A program made the position numbers and the translations under genes. Of a stretch of 5,441 nt of DNA, positions 1 to 5,418 are shown piece after piece. The notes under the pieces are model-generated. The model saw only the letters and a list, made by a program, of their open reading frames with translations. It was not told the DNA's origin and did not search any database. The stretch spans positions 1 through 5,441 of the forward strand of contig DUNJ01000110.1 in the NCBI GenBank assembly GCA_012839395.1, in the 5' to 3' direction. The stretch comes from Tepidimicrobium sp. Its GTDB lineage: Bacteria > Bacillota > Clostridia > Tissierellales > Tepidimicrobiaceae. Every line of letters starts with the position of its first letter. Positions within the stretch are counted from its first letter, which is position 1.

Positions 1-25
1 CGATTCTCACATACTCCCGCCATTG

Positions 26-53
26 AAAACAAGCCACTTTAGTGGCTTGTTTT
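26..53. terminator. Strong hairpin transcription terminator, probably bidirectional
   Basis: A perfect 13-bp inverted repeat (AAAACAAGCCACT, then AGTGGCTTGTTTT) is separated by only two bases, so the real loop is probably TTTA after the innermost pair opens. On the plus strand the stem runs into a T tract ending at 54; on the minus strand it ends in TTGTTTT. It therefore fits a Rho-independent terminator in either direction. It could end the minus-strand regulator-kinase operon and also a gene entering from the left of the window. No gene can be recognised in bases 1-25. Confidence 0.85.
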
Positions 54-54
54 T

Positions 55-104
55 AATGCCCTATCTTAATTATAATTATCTTGATTTTATCATCAAATGC
101 CCTA
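55..104. repeat. 9-bp direct repeat flanking an AT-rich spacer
   Basis: AATGCCCTA occurs at 55-63 and again at 96-104, with a 32-bp AT-rich spacer between. The spacer holds a perfect 12-bp palindrome (TAATTATAATTA, 67-78) and a small inverted repeat (TTGAT 81-85 with ATCAA 92-96). The right-hand copy supplies the stop codon of the short minus-strand frame next to it. This may be the scar of a deletion between short repeats, but nine bases in AT-rich DNA could also recur by chance. Confidence 0.35.
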
Positions 105-170
105 CCTAGTAGTCTTATTCCCAGCATCTATCACTAAAACCTTGCCCATATAACCGCCATAATTAGCCAT
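102..170 (-). pseudogene. Remnant of the 5' end of an aldehyde:ferredoxin oxidoreductase (AOR) gene
   Basis: This minus-strand frame has 22 codons, starts with ATG at 170 and stops at TAG (104-102). It is preceded by a perfect AGGAGG ribosome-binding site (182-177) six bases upstream. The peptide begins MANYGGYMGKVLVID and ends GNKTTR. This resembles the start of tungsten- or molybdenum-dependent AOR-family proteins, which typically open with a short glycine-rich stretch, then G-K-(I/V)-L-x-(V/I)-(D/N)-L and a TG- or NKT-like turn. Full AOR proteins are about 600 residues, whereas only about 50 bases separate this stop from the terminator, so nearly the whole gene is gone. No AOR-like sequence was recognised in the bases after the stop. 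The frame begins 22 bases after the kinase stop, so it was the last gene of that operon. The family call rests on recognising a short N-terminus. The alternative is a genuine translated small peptide, since the ribosome-binding site is intact. Confidence 0.55.
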
Positions 171-176
171 TCTATT

Positions 177-182
177 CCTCCT
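177..182 (-). promoter_or_regulatory. Consensus ribosome-binding site in front of the AOR-like remnant
   Basis: AGGAGG on the minus strand lies six bases before the ATG at 170. It is the strongest ribosome-binding site in the window, although it precedes only a 22-codon frame. This suggests the frame was a real gene start until recently. Confidence 0.75.
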
Positions 183-192
183 TTAATTCGAT

Positions 193-1800
193 TTAAAGGT
201 TGGAGCCATCATTCAATATGCTGAAAACCTTTTTGTTGTTTTTATACAACGATTTAAACACTTTGAAATACCTATCATATATAGCTTTGTTCTCCATATT
301 GGGGCTATACCTTTCCTTAATCTGTATAAGTTTTTTTGCATCTTCTATCTTTTCAATTATATTAAACCCCACGGCCATCAACACAGCCGCTCCTACAGCC
401 CCAACATTTTGAGGGCTATCTACAGTTTCCACTTCTCGTCCCAATATATCCGCCAATATCTGGCATGTTAATGGTGCCAAGGCTCCACCGCCAACTAGAC
501 GTATCTTTTCCGATGTCTTTATCTTCTCCTCCTGAGCCTCAAGCTGCCATCTCAGATGATAACAGACCCCTTCAAGCACTGCATGTATAAGCTCTGTCTT
601 GCCCGTTTCCAGGCTAATATTGAAAAACATCCCCCGGGCATTAGCATCTTCAAAGGGGCAACGATTTCCATGAAGCCAGGGGGTAAATATTACTCCATTG
701 CTACCTACCGGCACATCCTTTATGGCATACATCATATAATCATAGAGGCTTTTATATATGGCCTCCTTGGAATTTAAAACATCCTTCTTCTCTAGATATA
801 TATTGATCTCATCCAGGGCTAAATGATCCTTTACCCATTCTAAGCATTTACCTGCGGTCTCTAACTCTGCAAAATAGTTAAAGTATTTAGGATCCGCTCC
901 CACTATAGAAGCTATCATATTCTTGGTATCTAAGATCTGCTTATCCACCACCGTGGATACCCAACCGGAGGTCCCCATGTACATATGGGTGCTGCCATTT
1001 TCCACCGCACCTGAACCTACACCTATTAAGGAAGCATCACCTCCGCCGCCAAATACCGGAGTTCCCTCCTTTAGATTTAGTTTTTCTGCAGCCTCCTTAG
1101 TTATTCTACCAGCCATATCGGTGGAGGATATAACCCTTGGTAGATGATCCATATCCACCCCAATCATGTTACATATCTCTTGGCTAAAGCCTTTCCTTCC
1201 CTCCCTAGTATCATAAAGTAATGTGGCAAAGGCGCTGTCTTCTGTCATAATAAATTCCCCAGTACATTTACATATTAAAAATTCCTTTACATCTAGCCAT
1301 TTATATATCCTTTTAAAATTTTCCGGTTCATTCCTCTCCACCCATTTGTATCTCCAAACCGGATCCTTTGCACTAGCGGAAACAGCTCCAGTAATTCGAA
1401 TGGATTTAATTAGCTTAAATATATTTACACCGGCAATTTGAATGCCATGGGCCATCTTATCCTCCAATTCCCTCCAACCCCTATTGTCCATATAGCTCAT
1501 GGCTGGACGTACCGGCTCCCCTTTTTCATCTACTAATACCAGTCCCTGCATTTGAGCACAGAAAGATATGCCTTTTATCTCCTCCTTTGAGATGTTATTT
1601 TTATGGAGCACCTCCCTGGTGGTTTTGATCATAGCATCCCACCAATCGTTTGGATCCTGCTCTGCGCCTCCATCTCCAACTATATATAGATCGTACCCTT
1701 CCATAGCATTGGCAACAAGCTTTATACTATCGGAAATCTCAAATACGCAGGTCTTCACCCCAGTAGTGCCAAAATCATAAGCTATTACATATCCATCCAT
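193..1800 (-). CDS. FGGY-family carbohydrate kinase (xylulokinase-like)
   Basis: This cytoplasmic ATP-dependent kinase of 535 residues phosphorylates a sugar or polyol. The FGGY N-terminal domain (about residues 4-260) opens with the phosphate-binding motif YDFGTTGVK (D9, G11, T12, T13). CAQMQG (81-86) sits where xylulokinases have the substrate-contacting GQMHG-like segment. GGGGDASLIGVGSG (251-264) carries the likely catalytic base D255. MGTSGW (275-280) belongs to the nucleotide site, as do the C-terminal motifs TPWLHGNRCPF (373-383), NARG (387-390) and LVGGGA (435-440). The length is normal for the family. The ATG at 1800 follows a GGGGG ribosome-binding site (1812-1808) by seven bases. 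The gene starts 21 bases after the regulator stop, so the two are probably co-transcribed. FGGY kinases act on many substrates (xylulose, ribulose, erythritol, glycerol and others), and the sequence alone does not fix this one. No truncation or missing motif is seen. Confidence 0.93.
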   Translation of the reverse strand: MDGYVIAYDFGTTGVKTCVFEISDSIKLVANAMEGYDLYIVGDGGAEQDPNDWWDAMIKTTREVLHKNNISKEEIKGISFCAQMQGLVLVDEKGEPVRPAMSYMDNRGWRELEDKMAHGIQIAGVNIFKLIKSIRITGAVSASAKDPVWRYKWVERNEPENFKRIYKWLDVKEFLICKCTGEFIMTEDSAFATLLYDTREGRKGFSQEICNMIGVDMDHLPRVISSTDMAGRITKEAAEKLNLKEGTPVFGGGGDASLIGVGSGAVENGSTHMYMGTSGWVSTVVDKQILDTKNMIASIVGADPKYFNYFAELETAGKCLEWVKDHLALDEINIYLEKKDVLNSKEAIYKSLYDYMMYAIKDVPVGSNGVIFTPWLHGNRCPFEDANARGMFFNISLETGKTELIHAVLEGVCYHLRWQLEAQEEKIKTSEKIRLVGGGALAPLTCQILADILGREVETVDSPQNVGAVGAAVLMAVGFNIIEKIEDAKKLIQIKERYSPNMENKAIYDRYFKVFKSLYKNNKKVFSILNDGSNL

Positions 1801-1821
1801 TTTGATTCCCCCTTTAAAAAT

Positions 1822-2562
1822 CTACTCCAAGAAAAAAGCCCCTCCTATGAATTTAAGTATCTGTTCAGCAACCATATCATCCCTATCCAATACATCCACC
1901 CCCGCAAACATCTTAAACCGCTCCTTATAGTATTCACAGGAGTAGGAAAACTGCAACAGGATAAATAAGTTATCCAAAAAGAAAGCAAATAGCTTGGGAT
2001 CTATATCCTCCCTTATTATCCCCTCCCTCTGGCCCTCTTCAATAAGGCTTGCATATAAATCGGCAGTCACCCCTTCCATATCCGACACTATATTCCATAC
2101 CAGCTCCGAATGGCTTTCAGTTGTCATCTCGTTATATAGCTTGGTTAGATAGATGTTTTCCCTGGAATGAATTTGAATAGCTCTTATTATCTTTTCTATT
2201 TTGGTAAACAGGTCTCCCTCGCTGGCAATTATCCCATCTAGCACCTGTTTCAAGGTTTCCACACCCAAGTGTACAACGGCTAAATAGAGGCTTTCCTTGT
2301 TTTCAAAATACTTATACATAGAGCCCACGCTTACCTTGGCATTTTCTGCTATCGTATTGATATTGGCACCATCATATCCATGCTCTGCAAACTCCATAAT
2401 AGCCGATTTAAATATCCTATTTCTCTTTTCTTCTGATATCCTATTGAAGGATTCATAGTTTTTCCCTATTGTTATCACCCCACTAATATAGTTTATAGTA
2501 CTAAAACTAGGTCTACCTACAATAGTCCTGCTCATATTGAAAAAAGTTTTAATTGTAGGCAT
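1822..2562 (-). CDS. TetR/AcrR-family transcriptional regulator with an N-terminal insertion
   Basis: This is a probable dimeric DNA-binding repressor controlling its own operon and the divergent one. From the ATG at 2562 it has 246 residues. The TetR DNA-binding domain spans about residues 42-95: helix 1 is EEKRNRIFKSAIMEFAEHGY, followed by the helix-turn-helix INTIAENAKVSVGSMYKYFENKESLY-type segment (68-93). Its YKYF-NKE-LY signature is diagnostic. The rest (about 96-246) is a helical ligand/dimer domain with no recognisable ligand. The start is uncertain. ATG 2583 overlaps the -10 box and should lie upstream of the transcript start, so it is unlikely. ATG 2562 gives MPTIKTFFN, typical of TetR N-termini, but has no ribosome-binding site. 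GTG 2478 would give a normal-sized 218-residue protein, also without a clear site. From 2562, 31 extra residues (10-40) separate the N-terminal arm from helix 1. The kinase follows after 21 bases. Confidence 0.88.
   Translation of the reverse strand: MPTIKTFFNMSRTIVGRPSFSTINYISGVITIGKNYESFNRISEEKRNRIFKSAIMEFAEHGYDGANINTIAENAKVSVGSMYKYFENKESLYLAVVHLGVETLKQVLDGIIASEGDLFTKIEKIIRAIQIHSRENIYLTKLYNEMTTESHSELVWNIVSDMEGVTADLYASLIEEGQREGIIREDIDPKLFAFFLDNLFILLQFSYSCEYYKERFKMFAGVDVLDRDDMVAEQILKFIGGAFFLE
2442..2541. other. Possible 93-bp in-frame insertion flanked by 7-bp direct repeats
   Basis: TATTGAA occurs at 2442-2448 and 2535-2541, exactly 93 bp (31 codons) apart and in the same reading phase. Collapsing the interval would join MPTIKTFFN directly to RISEEKRNRIF, which is a normal TetR N-terminus. 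No terminal inverted repeats were found. TATTGAA also occurs a third time at 2594-2600, so the repeat itself is weak evidence. Confidence 0.4.
2489..2509. repeat. Imperfect dyad inside the regulator N-terminal region
   Basis: TAGTTT at 2489-2494 is mirrored by AAACTA at 2504-2509, with an 8-bp palindrome TAGTACTA (2496-2503) in between. It lies inside the possible inserted segment at the regulator N-terminus. It could be a protein-binding site or RNA hairpin, but AT-rich DNA yields such dyads readily and no regulator can be assigned to it. Confidence 0.25.
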
Positions 2563-2563
2563 T

Positions 2564-2579
2564 GAGTGAATATTCACTC
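2564..2579. promoter_or_regulatory. Operator O1 for the TetR regulator (autoregulation)
   Basis: GAGTGAATATTCACTC is a perfect 16-bp palindrome. On the minus strand it begins two bases after the -10 box (2587-2582) and covers the expected transcript start near 2575, just in front of ATG 2562. Bound repressor would block initiation. The same core recurs at 2693-2708. The TGA(A/G)TGAnTAnTCA(C/T)TCA-like form resembles boxes known for some TetR-family regulators, such as the Bacillus FadR box. That similarity does not prove the same ligand. Confidence 0.85.
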
Positions 2580-2581
2580 TC

Positions 2582-2609
2582 ATTTTATCATAGTATTGAA
2601 TCTTTACAA
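2582..2609 (-). promoter_or_regulatory. Promoter of the regulator-kinase operon
   Basis: On the minus strand, TTGTAA (-35, 2609-2604) lies 16 bp from TAAAAT (-10, 2587-2582), which is preceded by TGA to give an extended -10 of TGnTAAAAT. The -35 match is moderate and the -10 good. The transcript should start near 2575, inside operator O1. This placement argues against translation from ATG 2583, which overlaps the -10 box. Confidence 0.65.
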
Positions 2610-2658
2610 TATATATTTACTTTAACTTGAATTAAACGTATAAATATTCCTATATTCG

Positions 2659-2686
2659 TTGACATCGCCTCCATAAATGATACAAT
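2659..2686 (+). promoter_or_regulatory. Sigma-A-type promoter of the aminotransferase-aldolase operon
   Basis: A perfect TTGACA -35 (2659-2664) is separated by 16 bp from TACAAT (2681-2686), with TGA just before it giving an extended -10. The transcript should start at about 2692-2694, at the edge of operator O2. This is the strongest promoter in the window, so the operon should be highly expressed once repression is lifted. Confidence 0.85.
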
Positions 2687-2691
2687 TTACA

Positions 2692-2709
2692 TGAGTGAAT
2701 ATTCACTCA
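2692..2709. promoter_or_regulatory. Operator O2 for the TetR regulator
   Basis: TGAGTGAATATTCACTCA is a perfect 18-bp palindrome starting five bases after the -10 box of the plus-strand promoter and covering the predicted start point. It shares its 16-bp core exactly with O1, with the centres 129 bp apart. Two identical long palindromes at the two start sites of a divergent pair that includes a TetR gene make a shared operator the natural reading. Confidence 0.88.
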
Positions 2710-2718
2710 ATTATATAT

Positions 2719-2725
2719 GAGGGGG
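2719..2725 (+). promoter_or_regulatory. Ribosome-binding site that sets the aminotransferase start at 2734
   Basis: GAGGGGG ends eight bases before ATG 2734. An in-frame GTG at 2695 lies inside operator O2 and practically at the transcript start with no ribosome-binding site, so it is not the start. The kinase uses a similar GGGGGAA-type site. Confidence 0.8.
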
Positions 2726-2733
2726 AATGCACA

Positions 2734-4209
2734 ATGGAAGAAAAATTTGCAATTTCAGAATATCATGATGCAAGGGCGATAATAAGACAACTTGATGAAT
2801 TGATTTCCAAGCCTATATACAGCATTAAACCCAAGGTTTTAAGGGATTATGAAGAGAATTACTTTGATAAAAAATGTGCTAAATCCAAGGAGATGATCCA
2901 GGAGGCTAAGGGAATAATCCCAGGGGGCGTTCAGCATAATCTAGCCTTTAACCACCCCTTCCCACTGGTATTTACAAAAGCTGAAGGGGCCTATCTATAC
3001 GATATAGATGGTAATAGGTATTATGATTTTCTTCAGGCAGGTGGCCCTACGGTGTTGGGAAGTAATCCTAAAAAGGTGCGAGAAAAGGTTATCGAGCTAT
3101 TGAATACCTGTGGTCCCTCCACAGGGCTATTCCATGAATACGAATACAAGATAGGAAAGAAGATTTCGGATAGTATAAAGACCGTTGATAAATTTAGGAT
3201 GCTTGGATCGGGCACCGAAGCCTGTATGGCAGCCATAAGAATTGCCCGCCTTGCTACCGGGAAGAAAAATATTATCAAAATGGGCGGGGCCTATCATGGT
3301 TGGAGCGATCAGCTAGCCTATGGAATCCGGGTGCCTGGATCCAAATGGACCCAAGCTGGTGGCGTTCCCAGATACCTATTTAAGCATACTCAGGAATTCT
3401 TCCCCAACGATCTAAACGATCTGGAAAGGAAATTACGCCGCAATCGCCTACGAGGAGGTACCGCAGCGGTGTTTATAGAGCCGGTAGGGCCAGAAAGCGG
3501 AACCAGACCCTTGGATAAGGATTTTAACAAGGGCGTTGAAGAGCTGTGTCGAAAATACGGAGCATTGTTGGTATTTGATGAAGTTGTAACGGCCTTTCGA
3601 ATAGGGATGTCTGGTGCTCAAGGGTATTTTGATGTCTCCCCTGATCTTACCATATTTGGAAAGGTTATAGCCGGTGGCTATCCTGGTGCTGGTGGCGTGG
3701 GCGGTAAGGATGAGTATATGAAGTATTTAGGAGCTGGGATTGCTGGTGGTGAGAAGGTAAAGAAGGCGATGGTAGGCGGTACCATGGCTGCTAATCCTCT
3801 AAGCTGTGTAGCTGGATACTATACCCTGTGCGAAATCGAAAGAACCAATGCCATACAAAAAGCAGGTAGATTTGCAGATAAGCTAATAGCAGGATTGCAG
3901 GATATAATCAAAAAATATGATCTACCCTTTGTGGCATTTAACCAAGGTTCTATATGCCATTTAGAGACCGTTGGAACTATGCATTTTGCAATAGATTGGA
4001 AAAAACCATGGCAAATTCCAAGGATATTGTCCGAAACCTCCAAGCGAAAGAAGGAGATGGAGCATATGGGAGCGGCCTACATGGCTGAGGGGATCGTTAC
4101 ATTGGCAGGCAGTAGACTCTATACCAGTGCAGCCTATGAAGACGATATGCTTCCAGATATATTGGAAAGGTTTGATAGGATATTTAGCAATGTAGATATA
4201 ATAGAATGA
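2734..4209 (+). CDS. Class III PLP-dependent aminotransferase (glutamate-1-semialdehyde aminomutase-like)
   Basis: This cytoplasmic pyridoxal-phosphate enzyme of 491 residues transfers or moves an amino group. Visible motifs follow the class III order: GSGTEA (158-163, cofactor phosphate), AYHGW (186-190, aromatic stacking), IEP (248-250), FDEV (281-284, D282 contacting the pyridine nitrogen), FGK (308-310, K310 the Schiff-base lysine) and GGTMAANP (348-355). The GGT and GSGTEA forms and the GK-xx-GGGxP-like segment (GKVIAGGYPGAG) are closest to glutamate-1-semialdehyde aminomutase. At about 430 residues that enzyme is shorter. The extra length here is an N-terminal extension of roughly 60 residues before IIPGGVQHN (61-69) and a glycine-rich stretch around 325-347. 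No other haem-pathway gene is present, and the neighbours are a sugar kinase and an aldolase. A catabolic role on an amino sugar, amino alcohol or beta-amino substrate is thus more likely than haem synthesis. It is the first gene of the operon; the aldolase starts 14 bases later. All key residues are present. Confidence 0.92.
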   Translation: MEEKFAISEYHDARAIIRQLDELISKPIYSIKPKVLRDYEENYFDKKCAKSKEMIQEAKGIIPGGVQHNLAFNHPFPLVFTKAEGAYLYDIDGNRYYDFLQAGGPTVLGSNPKKVREKVIELLNTCGPSTGLFHEYEYKIGKKISDSIKTVDKFRMLGSGTEACMAAIRIARLATGKKNIIKMGGAYHGWSDQLAYGIRVPGSKWTQAGGVPRYLFKHTQEFFPNDLNDLERKLRRNRLRGGTAAVFIEPVGPESGTRPLDKDFNKGVEELCRKYGALLVFDEVVTAFRIGMSGAQGYFDVSPDLTIFGKVIAGGYPGAGGVGGKDEYMKYLGAGIAGGEKVKKAMVGGTMAANPLSCVAGYYTLCEIERTNAIQKAGRFADKLIAGLQDIIKKYDLPFVAFNQGSICHLETVGTMHFAIDWKKPWQIPRILSETSKRKKEMEHMGAAYMAEGIVTLAGSRLYTSAAYEDDMLPDILERFDRIFSNVDIIE

Positions 4210-4210
4210 T

Positions 4211-4215
4211 AGGAG
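4211..4215 (+). promoter_or_regulatory. Ribosome-binding site that sets the aldolase start at 4224
   Basis: AGGAG lies eight bases before ATG 4224. The earlier in-frame ATG at 4206 overlaps the aminotransferase stop (ATGA) but lies upstream of this site and has no good site of its own. Starting at 4224 also leaves the normal short N-terminus of class II aldolases. Confidence 0.75.
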
Positions 4216-4223
4216 AGCTATAT

Positions 4224-5417
4224 ATGGGTATTTATAAAAAAAAGGAACTGGTTATAAGGGCTGGTTTAAAACTTGTTCAAACCGGTTTGATTGCAAGGAC
4301 TTGGGGAAATATAAGCTGCAGGATCGATGAGGATAGCTTTTTGATTACGCCTAGTGGCAGAGATTATAAAACGCTAACCCCCGATGAAATCGTTACCGTT
4401 TCCATTTCCGATCTAAGCTATGACGGCGATATAAAGCCTTCATCGGAAAAAGGAATACATGCGGATGTATATAAGCTATTTCCAGATATAAACTTTGTAA
4501 TACACACCCATCAAGAAAATGCATCTATCGTAGGCGCTACCGGTCTGGATTCTATGGAGCTTAGAGAACATAATCCCTATCTTGGGGATAGGGTAATATG
4601 TGCAGACTATGCCCTACCCGGAACCAAGTCCTTGCGCCGCAAGGTTTCCAATGCATTGGTAAATTCCAAGGGAAGAGCCGTTATAATGAAGCATCATGGT
4701 GCCCTTTGTATAGGAAAAGACTACGATGAAGCTTTTAAGGTAGCTTCGGAATTAGAAACAGCTTGCCACAACTTTATTATAAATAGCTACCTCAATCTCA
4801 GTGGAGAAGATAGTTTTGATCAGGATAAGATGCATAGATTTATCCTATCCCTTCATGATAAGACGGGGAATGAAACTTGTAAAAGGGATTTTAAACCCTA
4901 TCCAAATACCGCACGGACCAATACTGGGTTTATACTATATTATGATGATGGCAGAAAGATTGAAATTCGATATAACGATATAGATAAATGCCACCCTATG
5001 GATGCTAGGATATATAATGCTATATATAATAGATATGAAGATATTGATTATATATTATGTAAATCCACCCCAGAGATAGATGCAATAGTTAGGTTAGGCA
5101 TTCCTCTTAGACCCTTATTGGATGATTTTGCCCAAATAGTAGGACCTGTAGCCAAAAATGTAGAAAATAACCCAGTCGATATTGTAGCTGCCTTAAAGAG
5201 ATCTTCGGCGGTATTGGTGGAGGGTGTAGGCGCATTATGCTGTGGCAATTCCAAGGAGGATGCTATTGCTGTGGGTATGATTATGCAGAAAAGCTGTAAA
5301 GCTTATTTGGGTGCCTCCATCTTCGGAAAGGTTGAACCTATAAACTTTATAGAATCCGTACTTATGAGGTTTATATATCTAAAGAAATATTCTAAGCAGA
5401 TGGATAAAGGGGTGTAA
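4224..5417 (+). CDS. Class II aldolase/adducin-family protein with tandem active and degenerate aldolase domains
   Basis: This 397-residue protein is about twice the usual size of L-fuculose-1-phosphate aldolase-like enzymes (about 215). The N-terminal domain (about 5-195) looks fully active. It has TWGNIS (26-31) and TPSG (42-45) for substrate phosphate, PSSE (72-75) with E75 as the likely catalytic acid/base, and HTH (94-96) plus KHHG (156-159) giving zinc ligands H94, H96 and H158. It would cleave a sugar phosphate reversibly to a three-carbon phosphate and an aldehyde, or decarboxylate or epimerise a related substrate. The C-terminal part (about 233-365) repeats the later half of the fold: PMDARIYNAIYNRYEDIDYI aligns with the PSSE region and AVLVEGVGALCCG (329-341) with AVIMKHHGALCIG (153-165). 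There the metal ligands are replaced (HTH by CKS at 279-281, H158 by V335), so it is probably structural or regulatory. It is co-transcribed with the aminotransferase. The substrate is unknown. Confidence 0.88.
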   Translation: MGIYKKKELVIRAGLKLVQTGLIARTWGNISCRIDEDSFLITPSGRDYKTLTPDEIVTVSISDLSYDGDIKPSSEKGIHADVYKLFPDINFVIHTHQENASIVGATGLDSMELREHNPYLGDRVICADYALPGTKSLRRKVSNALVNSKGRAVIMKHHGALCIGKDYDEAFKVASELETACHNFIINSYLNLSGEDSFDQDKMHRFILSLHDKTGNETCKRDFKPYPNTARTNTGFILYYDDGRKIEIRYNDIDKCHPMDARIYNAIYNRYEDIDYILCKSTPEIDAIVRLGIPLRPLLDDFAQIVGPVAKNVENNPVDIVAALKRSSAVLVEGVGALCCGNSKEDAIAVGMIMQKSCKAYLGASIFGKVEPINFIESVLMRFIYLKKYSKQMDKGV

Positions 5418-5418
5418 G

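Noticed and set aside
54..170. Frameshift or sequencing error as the explanation of the short AOR-like frame
   Set aside because: A full AOR needs about 1.8 kb, but only about 50 bases lie between the stop and the terminator. No frame there continues the family, so loss of the gene body fits better.
200..1780. Several plus-strand open frames of 70-75 codons inside the kinase gene
   Set aside because: They lie antisense to a complete, motif-rich kinase, have no recognisable family, and are explained as shadows of its codon pattern.
2442..2541. Transposon or MITE with a 7-bp target duplication in the regulator
   Set aside because: No terminal inverted repeats were found and TATTGAA occurs a third time at 2594-2600, so a transposon call is not supported. 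Only the in-frame extra segment is kept.
2563..2583. ATG 2583 as the regulator start
   Set aside because: It overlaps the -10 box and would be upstream of the transcript start. The extra residues MRVNIHS simply translate the operator.
2695..2733. Upstream GTG start (2695) for the aminotransferase
   Set aside because: It lies inside the operator palindrome and at the expected transcript start, with no ribosome-binding site. GAGGGGG followed by ATG 2734 is far better.
3033..4043. Minus-strand open frames inside the aminotransferase
   Set aside because: They are antisense to a gene with every class III motif intact, with no recognisable domain or promoter of their own.
4206..4223. ATG at 4206 overlapping the aminotransferase stop as the aldolase start
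   Set aside because: The AGGAG site lies downstream of it and is well placed for ATG 4224.
4801..5254. Short frames on both strands inside the aldolase
   Set aside because: They overlap a continuous tandem-domain protein and have no family resemblance.
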